Shown in pieces: positions 59,128 through 64,000 of a stretch of 64,000 nt of DNA. A program made the translations under genes and the position numbers. This stretch comes from Chromobacterium piscinae. GTDB lineage: Bacteria > Pseudomonadota > Gammaproteobacteria > Burkholderiales > Chromobacteriaceae. The notes beneath the pieces are model-generated. The model had not been told where the DNA came from and searched no databases. It saw only the letters and a list, made by a program, of their open reading frames with translations. Within the stretch, counting starts at the first letter, position 1. The number at the start of each line of letters is the position of its first letter. The stretch is taken from positions 1 through 64,000 of the forward strand of contig NZ_JAJOHV010000057.1 of NCBI RefSeq assembly GCF_021129175.1, written 5' to 3'.

Positions 59128-59946
59128 TCAAAAACTGGCCGACGCCGCATGGCCGCGCGCGGCGTCCAGCGCGCGCCCGACGATGCGGTCGACGCTGCCA
59201 TCCCGCTTCATGCCCGCCAGCGCCTGGTTCAGCTCGCGGATGAAGTCCTGTTTGTATGGGAACCGGCCGTCGTCGCGGTCGGTGAAGCCGACATAGCCCT
59301 GCTCCTCCGATACCGTCGCCGCCTCAGCCAGCTGGCCGTCGCGGTACAGGCCCTGGCGCTGCAGCTTCGCCAGCTCCATGTCTATCGCCAGTTTGTCGTT
59401 CTGGTAGCAATCCAGGTGGCCGCGGATCAACTTCAGCAAGTTGGTGCGAACGTCCGGCGCCTCTTCCAGTTCGATCCGCCCCAGGTCGACCAGCGCCCAG
59501 AAGGCGTTGCCGCCGGGCCGGAAGCCGGCGTTGTTGCCGAAACGCAGCCCCAGATAGTCATTAGGCCAGGCCGGACGCGGCTGCTTCATCACCGGCACGC
59601 GGCAATAGACCACCACTTTTTCGCGCAGCATGGGCAGCGAATAGGGGCGCATGAAGGGGCGCTCGCCGGGCCGGTAGTAGGGTGGAGACAGCGCCAGCGC
59701 GCGGCCGGCCTCTAGCTCCGCCAACCCGCGTTTCCAGGGCACCGGATGCAGTTCTATCCGGTAGCCGCGCAGGCGGCTGGAGGCGGCGCGCAGGATGTCG
59801 TTGTAGATGCCCCGGGCTTGGCCGGCCGTTTCATACGAGTAAGGCGGATAGCTGTTGTCGGTTAGGATGGTCACGGTTTGCGGCGCCGCCGAGCAGCTGA
59901 AGGACCACAGCATCGGCAACAGCCGGCGGGCGATGGACTGGCGCAT
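59128..59946 (-). CDS. Periplasmic solute-binding protein, family 3 type
   Basis: The 272-residue protein has a short signal-like N-terminus (MRQSIARRLLPMLWSFSCSAA) followed by VTILTDNSYPPYSYETAGQARGIYNDIL, the usual opening of SBP family 3 (amino-acid binding-like) proteins. WKRGLAELEAGRALALSPPYY and YVGFTDRDDGRFPYKQDFIRELNQALAGMKRDG are typical later blocks. No ABC permease or ATPase is adjacent, so it may be an orphan binding protein or a sensor-like periplasmic protein. GGAGC precedes the start region; ATGs at 59955 and 59946 compete. Confidence 0.78.
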   Translation of the reverse strand: MRQSIARRLLPMLWSFSCSAAPQTVTILTDNSYPPYSYETAGQARGIYNDILRAASSRLRGYRIELHPVPWKRGLAELEAGRALALSPPYYRPGERPFMRPYSLPMLREKVVVYCRVPVMKQPRPAWPNDYLGLRFGNNAGFRPGGNAFWALVDLGRIELEEAPDVRTNLLKLIRGHLDCYQNDKLAIDMELAKLQRQGLYRDGQLAEAATVSEEQGYVGFTDRDDGRFPYKQDFIRELNQALAGMKRDGSVDRIVGRALDAARGHAASASF

Positions 59947-60108
59947 CGCGGTCATGCTCCGAGAGAGGAATACCATCGTTATAGCGCGTGGCCGGTGGCG
60001 TGGCTTTTACGTTGGCGAAGGAGACGACGGAGGCGCGAAGCGGTCGGGCGACCCTGGGGGGCGGCATGCGCGATGAGTCTGGCGGGATCAACAGGACCAA
60101 GCCGGCGC

Positions 60109-60131
60109 TGCGCGGGAGCGCGCGCCGGCTT
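60109..60131 (-). terminator. Terminator-like hairpin after the DUF2059 gene
   Basis: AAGCCGGCGC and GCGCCGGCTT (60109-60118, 60122-60131) as written here are exact complements with a loop of only three bases. The stem lies about 18 bases beyond the DUF2059 stop. Confidence 0.55.
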
Positions 60132-60148
60132 AGCCTGCAGCAGACTGA

Positions 60149-60691
60149 TTACTTTTTGGCGATGGTCTTGCCGTAGGCGTCGGCGGCGGCCTGCATCTTC
60201 GGCAGCAACGCCTTTTCGGCGCTCTTCAGCGTTTCGCTGGCGATGGCATCGCCGATCTGCGGCTGCTGCTTCATGAATTTCTGGCCAACCGGACTCTTGT
60301 AGAAGGCATTGACTTGCTTCAGCTCCTCGGCGCTGAACTGGGCGCTGAAGTTCTTCACCACGGTTTGTTCGAACTGGGTCTTGACTGCGGCGGAGCCGAA
60401 GTAGTCGGCGGCTAGTTTCTGGATGCCGTCGCCGTAGCCCTTCAGACCGGCTTGCGCTTTTTTCTGCTGGGCTTCGGTCAGCTTGATCTTGTTCTTGACG
60501 AAGTATTCCTGCAGCAGCGGCAGCGCGCTGGCGGAGGTGCGTTGCGCCAACGCGGGCAGCATATTGTCTAGATTCAGGGTGGCGGCCAGTTCCTTGGCTC
60601 CGGCTTCCTGGGCGGCGTCGGCGTGGGCGAGCAGCGGCAGGGTCAGCAGCAGGGCGGCGATGCCGGCCTTGATCGAGCGGGAAGCAAACAT
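60149..60691 (-). CDS. Exported DUF2059-family protein
   Basis: The 180-residue protein from ATG 60691 (AAAGGA upstream) has a signal peptide (MFASRSIKAGIAALLLTLPLLAHA). The mature part is helical and matches DUF2059: LTEAQQKKAQAGLKGYGDGIQKLAADYF, FSAEELKQVNAFYKSPVGQKFMKQQPQI (F-Y-x-S-P-x-G-x-K). It should be periplasmic. Function is unknown in the family. Confidence 0.88.
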   Translation of the reverse strand: MFASRSIKAGIAALLLTLPLLAHADAAQEAGAKELAATLNLDNMLPALAQRTSASALPLLQEYFVKNKIKLTEAQQKKAQAGLKGYGDGIQKLAADYFGSAAVKTQFEQTVVKNFSAQFSAEELKQVNAFYKSPVGQKFMKQQPQIGDAIASETLKSAEKALLPKMQAAADAYGKTIAKK

Positions 60692-60769
60692 GGCAAATCC
60701 TTTGATCGGGTAATGGATGTCGAGCCGGCAGTGTGACACCGGCGGACGCCCAGGTCAAAGCCCATGCGG

Positions 60770-61717
60770 TCAGGGCTGGGCGGCGGACGGCATCGCCGCC
60801 TGCCAGCCCTGGTAGCGGGAGAGGTTGTCGCGGGTGACCAGCCCCACCTGCACCGTCACGTGGCGGACGGAGGTGTCGCCGCGGCGCAGTTTGACGCCCA
60901 GCTTCACTGCTTCGCGGCCCAGCAGGTACGGCGACTGGCTGGCGGAGACGACGATCTGGCCGGGCAGCTTCAGCGCGCGTTCGATGTCGGGCGAGCCGTC
61001 CACCGAGCCGATCAGCACCTGCTTGCGCCCGGCGGCGCTCAAGGCCTTCTCCACGCCCAGCGCCTGGCGGTCGTTGATGGTGAACACGGCGGCCAGATCG
61101 GGCCAGCGCTGCAGCGATTGCTGCATCGCGCGCTGGCCGCCCAGGCTGGAGCCCTGGGCGTTGGCGCCGTCGTCGACCGCGCGGATGTGGGGGAAGGCGG
61201 CCAGCGCGGCATGGCAGCCGGCGATGCGGTCGCTGACCGAGGTGACCGGCGGGCCGCCCTGGATCATCAGCGTGCCGCGGCCGTGCAGCCGCTGGGCTAG
61301 GTAGCGGCAGACGAGTTCGCCGGCCTGGCGGTTGTCGGACTTCACCGTGCCGTCGACGTCGGGCGCGTCCACGTCCACCGCCACCACGGTGATGCCGGCG
61401 GCGCGAGCCTGGCTCACCAGCGGCGCCACCGCGCGGCTGTTCACCGCGCCCAGCAGGATCAAATCCACTTTCTGCGCGATCAGTTGACGCAGCTGTTCCT
61501 GCTGCTGTCCCAGCGTGAAATTGGCCGACTGCGAGCTGATGTGCACCGCCGGATTGAGTCGGTGGGCAGTCTGTACCGCGCTGCGCGCCAGCGCTTGGTA
61601 AAAGGGGTTGTCCAGCGCGCCGACTGAAATGCCGATGCGGGACAGGTTCGCGGCGGCGGCGGGAGCTGAGCCGGCGAGCAGGGCGAGGCTGAGAAACGAA
61701 ATGAGCGAGGCGGGCAT
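60770..61717 (-). CDS. Sugar-type periplasmic binding protein (ribose-binding/Peripla_BP_4 family)
   Basis: The 315-residue protein has a signal peptide (MPASLISFLSLALLAGSAPAAAA) followed by RIGISVGALDNPFYQALARSAVQTAHRL, KVDLILLGAVNSRAVAPLVSQARAAGITVVAVDVDAPDVDGTVKSDNRQAGELVCRYLAQ and AVFTINDRQALGVEKALSAAGRKQVLIGSVDGSPD, all standard for RbsB-like proteins. The ligand is probably a sugar. No permease or ATPase is linked, so the transporter must be elsewhere or the protein feeds a sensor. Confidence 0.88.
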   Translation of the reverse strand: MPASLISFLSLALLAGSAPAAAANLSRIGISVGALDNPFYQALARSAVQTAHRLNPAVHISSQSANFTLGQQQEQLRQLIAQKVDLILLGAVNSRAVAPLVSQARAAGITVVAVDVDAPDVDGTVKSDNRQAGELVCRYLAQRLHGRGTLMIQGGPPVTSVSDRIAGCHAALAAFPHIRAVDDGANAQGSSLGGQRAMQQSLQRWPDLAAVFTINDRQALGVEKALSAAGRKQVLIGSVDGSPDIERALKLPGQIVVSASQSPYLLGREAVKLGVKLRRGDTSVRHVTVQVGLVTRDNLSRYQGWQAAMPSAAQP

Positions 61718-61756
61718 GGCGGGATGAGCATGGAGTCTGACTCGTATCAGTCTAGC

Positions 61757-62347
61757 TCATCCGATCGCAGTTGCGACTGTCCTGGACTCAAGATGGCGCT
61801 GCGCGCGCCAGGCCAGCTGGCGCAGCAGCGGCCAGCCTTCTTCCCATTGCTGGTGCCCGGAGTCGACATTGATGTGGCCGGCGTGCTGCAGCCAGGTGAT
61901 CGGCGCCTGCCAGTAGCCGGCCAGCCGCGCGGCGCGGGCGGTCTTGCAGAATGGGTCGTTGCTGCTGGCGACGATCTTGGCCGGGAACGGCAGCGCTTGG
62001 CGCGGCACCGGGGCGAAATTCATCAGCTCGGCGGGCACGAAGGCGCGCTCGACGTCGGCCGGCGCCACCAGCAGCGCGCCGGCGATGCGCTCCGGGCGCT
62101 GGCGCGCGTAGTGGGCGACTGCGATGCAGCCCAGGCTGTGGGCGATCACCAGCGCCGGCTTGACGCAGCGGTCCAGCGCCGCGTCCAGGCCGTCAAGCCA
62201 GTCGTCCAGCAGGGGATGCGTCCAGTCGGCGTTGTCGACGCGCCGGGCGCCCAGCCGGCGCTGCCAGTGGCTTTGCCAGTGGCGCGGCCCGGAATTGTTC
62301 CAGCCGGGCTGGATGATCAGGTCGAACGGTTGCAGGGTGGCGAACAT
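61757..62347 (-). CDS. RBBP9/YdeN-type alpha/beta-hydrolase
   Basis: The 196-residue protein has IIQPGWNNSGPRHWQSHW at the N-terminus, nucleophile motif IAHSLGC (H-S-L-G), VAPADVERAFVPAELMNFAP and, at the C-terminus, the acid and base region ASSNDPFCKTARAARLAGYW...HAGHINVDSGHQQWEEGW, with G-H-I-N carrying the histidine. These are family hallmarks. It is a cytosolic serine hydrolase; substrate unknown. Confidence 0.9.
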   Translation of the reverse strand: MFATLQPFDLIIQPGWNNSGPRHWQSHWQRRLGARRVDNADWTHPLLDDWLDGLDAALDRCVKPALVIAHSLGCIAVAHYARQRPERIAGALLVAPADVERAFVPAELMNFAPVPRQALPFPAKIVASSNDPFCKTARAARLAGYWQAPITWLQHAGHINVDSGHQQWEEGWPLLRQLAWRAQRHLESRTVATAIG

Positions 62348-62454
62348 GGCGGACTCGCGGGAGACGATGGTCTGACTGTAGCGCGGCCGGAATAGCTTGA
62401 AAAATAATAAGGAATTGTTTTGTTATTCTCTTGCGCCATAAATGGCGCGGCCGT

Positions 62455-62952
62455 TCAATCCAGCCTCTGCTCGCGCCAGTTCAGCCACAGCCGCAGATCG
62501 AACTCCAGCTGGTGGTAGTCGGGCTGCATGTGGCAGCACAGTTGGTAGAAGGCCTTGTCGTGATCGCGCACTTTCAGGTGGGCCAGCTCGTGCACGACGA
62601 TCATCTGCAGGAAGGGCAGCGGCAGCTCGCGGAACAGCGACGCGATGCGGATCTCGCTCTTGCTCTTCAGCCGGCCTCCCTGCACCCGGGAGATGGTGGT
62701 ATTGGTGCCCAGCGTGCCCTTCAGCGGATGCTGCTGGTTGTCGTACAGCACCTTTGCCGGCAGAGGCGCGTTTTTCAGGTGGCGCTGCTTCAGCGCGGAG
62801 ACGAACTGGTACAGCGCCTTGTCGGTCTGCACGTCGTGGTCGTCCGGGTACTTGCTGCGCAGCAGGGCGCCGAGCTCGCCGGAATCGAACAGCGCCTGCG
62901 CCTGTTGCACCAGGGCGGGCGGGTAATGCGGCAGGTATTTGAGAGTGGGCAT
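62455..62952 (-). CDS. YgjP-like metallopeptidase (DUF45)
   Basis: The 165-residue protein has the zinc site HELAHLKVRDHDKAFY (H-E-x-x-H...H) near residues 117-132, with QMIVV before it and CCHMQPDYHQLEFDLRLWL after it, as in the WLM/YgjP family. The N-terminal part is shorter than E. coli YgjP. It is probably a cytosolic zinc peptidase; the biological substrate is unknown. Confidence 0.88.
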   Translation of the reverse strand: MPTLKYLPHYPPALVQQAQALFDSGELGALLRSKYPDDHDVQTDKALYQFVSALKQRHLKNAPLPAKVLYDNQQHPLKGTLGTNTTISRVQGGRLKSKSEIRIASLFRELPLPFLQMIVVHELAHLKVRDHDKAFYQLCCHMQPDYHQLEFDLRLWLNWREQRLD

Positions 62953-62995
62953 GGGGATATTGTAAGGCCGCGGCGGCGATGCGTGTTGCCGCCGC

Positions 62996-63526
62996 TCAAG
63001 CCTTGCCGGCGATCAGGCGCGCGGGATCGGCCCAACTGTAGCGCAGCGCGGCGGCGCGGGTGCCGGCCGGGGTGTCCACCTCGCGGCGCTCCATCACTTC
63101 GCCGCCAAGCTTGCCGTAGACGGCGCAGGCGTCGGCATTGCGCTCGTACACCCATAGATAGAGCGGCCGGCCGGGCGCGATCCGCGAAGCCTCGGCCGCG
63201 GCGGCGGCCATCAGCGCGCGTCCGATGCCGCGCCCTTGCTGGCCGGGCAGCACGTGCAGATTGTCCAGGTAGACGCCCAGCTCGGGGGCTACCTCCGGCT
63301 GCAGGCAGACGAAGCCGACCGGCTCGCCATCCCAGCAGGCCAGCCGAACCCAGGGCGGAGAGGGGGCTTCGAAGCGGCCGCGCCACAAGGCCAGCCTTTC
63401 GTCAGCGGCGCGCTGGTCCAGATAGTCGTCCGGCAGGATGCCGCGGTAGCTCGCGCGCCAGCTGGCGGCGTGCAGGGCGGCGATGGCGGGCGTGTCTTCG
63501 GCATCGGCCGGGCGGAGGGCGAGCAT
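62996..63526 (-). CDS. GNAT-family N-acetyltransferase
   Basis: From ATG 63526 (AAGGAACAG upstream) the protein has 176 residues. LALRPADAEDTPAIAALHAASWRASYRGILPDDYLDQ at the N-terminus, PELGVYLDNLHVLPGQQGRGIGRALMAAAAAEA with Q-x-x-G-R-G-I-G, and LYLWVYERNADACAVYGKLGGEVMERRE at the C-terminus are a standard GNAT set. An alternative start 12 codons earlier (MLFHVKP) only reads through parS-core site 6 and is likely spurious. Confidence 0.87.
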   Translation of the reverse strand: MLALRPADAEDTPAIAALHAASWRASYRGILPDDYLDQRAADERLALWRGRFEAPSPPWVRLACWDGEPVGFVCLQPEVAPELGVYLDNLHVLPGQQGRGIGRALMAAAAAEASRIAPGRPLYLWVYERNADACAVYGKLGGEVMERREVDTPAGTRAAALRYSWADPARLIAGKA

Positions 63527-63543
63527 CGGCTGTTCCTTGGCGG

Positions 63544-63557
63544 GTTTCACGTGGAAC
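63544..63557. other. parS-core site 6, upstream of GNAT gene
   Basis: GTTTCACGTGGAAC, followed by A, matches the parS consensus at 15 of 16 positions on the minus strand. It lies 18 bases upstream of the chosen GNAT start. Confidence 0.65.
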
Positions 63558-63661
63558 AGCATATCGCAGGATGGAAATTTAGATCTTGTTTATGCGGAGG
63601 CGGGCGATTTTTGCCGGAAATTGAGCCGCGGCCGCCTAACATGGACGGGTGATCCCGTCGC

Positions 63662-63913
63662 ATGGAGAAGCATTGGATGGCCATACCCGTCAGAACCGCA
63701 TTGCGCCGCAGCTGCCGCGAGGCATCCGGCGTGGCGATCCTCAGCCGCCTGCCCGCGAGAAAAGACAGCGGACAGACGCTGCGCCAGCGCCGGCTGCTGG
63801 CGGGCATGAGAGCCGGCCGCCATTGCCAGCCTGCCCGTCCCAATCTGCTGCGGCGGCTGGGCGTTTGGCTGACGCGTCACTTCAGCCGCATCGGCTCCAG
63901 CAAGATGGTCTGA
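63662..63913 (+). CDS. Doubtful small basic protein
   Basis: An 83-codon frame, very rich in arginine (RTALRRSCREASGV; RQRRLLAGMRAGRH), in a 350-base gap otherwise without a gene. It overlaps the 3' end of the partial gene on the other strand, has no clear ribosome site and no recognised domain. It could be a real small protein but is as likely a chance frame. Other than this the gap 63558-63876 shows nothing distinctive. Confidence 0.2.
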   Translation: MEKHWMAIPVRTALRRSCREASGVAILSRLPARKDSGQTLRQRRLLAGMRAGRHCQPARPNLLRRLGVWLTRHFSRIGSSKMV

Positions 63914-64000
63914 TCGCCGCAGCTGAGCCACAGCTGGCCGTCCTGGATAGTGGCGGTCAGCTGCATGCTGCGCGTGGCGAGCGCGGCCAGCGACTGCAGC
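63877..64000 (-). CDS. C-terminal end of an unidentified gene (runs off right edge)
   Basis: About 40 codons ending at TGA 63877 read LQSLAALATRSMQLTATIQDGQ and end MRLK, with GC-rich third positions like the rest of the genome. Too little is visible to name a family. Confidence 0.5.
   Translation of the reverse strand, partial: LQSLAALATRSMQLTATIQDGQLWLSCGDQTILLEPMRLK

Noticed and set aside
63527-63562. Twelve-residue N-terminal extension (MLFHVKP...) of the last GNAT gene
   Set aside because: It only translates parS-core site 6; the later ATG has a proper ribosome site and the GNAT fold starts right there.

Overview
The window reads as chromosome of a GC-rich betaproteobacterium of the Neisseriales, most like Chromobacterium. 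This rests on base composition, dense gene packing, a complete histidine-utilisation operon, thermolabile-haemolysin-type GDSL esterases, paired HD-GYP proteins and a LapA-type adhesin. Genus assignment is an inference from gene content, because no rRNA gene is present. I saw no tRNA, rRNA, CRISPR array or intact insertion sequence.

Layout. 1-9.5 kb: the start of a giant LapA-like adhesin that runs off the left edge, then mixed housekeeping genes (small membrane protein, GNAT, secreted EndoU-like protein, M3 oligopeptidase, a GST divergent from a LysR regulator, a zinc-ribbon protein, hexose-6-phosphate mutarotase, an Mpo1-like protein). 9.5-16.1 kb: hutC-hutI-hutG-hutU-hutH with two TGTATATACA-type operators, converting histidine to glutamate. 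16.1-18.6 kb: an accessory patch with GTAG-headed hairpins, an AT-rich orphan gene, a RAYT-type transposase with altered catalytic motifs and a chromosomal AAC(2')-like acetyltransferase. 18.7-22.5 kb: aromatic aminotransferase, a small Imm-like membrane protein, and an overlapping GNAT-alaX-EamA unit.

22.5-43 kb is the most interesting block: a headless Mu-derived contractile tail cluster, best read as a tailocin (R-type phage-tail-like bacteriocin). Sheath, tube, gp37, gp43-gp48-like baseplate genes, three successive fibre-plus-chaperone cassettes, an M15 endolysin, holin, embedded Rz/Rz1 spanins, a TraR/DksA zinc finger, a Mor-type activator and a divergent self-cleaving S24 repressor are all present. 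Terminase, portal, capsid, transposase and integrase are absent. A three-domain peptidoglycan-active protein sits where the tape measure should be. Each fibre cassette ends in its own perfect hairpin, and a scrap of a further fibre C-terminus lies at the left edge.

43-64 kb: gmhA, an HSL-type esterase, an HD-GYP protein, two paralogous GDSL haemolysin/esterases flanking an rRNA-type methyltransferase, an anion permease, suhB, rsmE, a DUF3391/HD-GYP protein, pyrB-pyrI behind a leader-peptide attenuator, a ClC channel, a PAT-like GNAT, a NYN/LOTUS RNA-binding protein, periplasmic binding proteins, a YgjP-like metallopeptidase and a GNAT.

Six exact matches to the 14-base core of the ParB target parS (GTTYCACGTGAAAC in either orientation) are spread over the window, inside coding sequence, between genes and inside the tailocin. 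This suggests an origin-proximal, ParB-loaded part of the chromosome.
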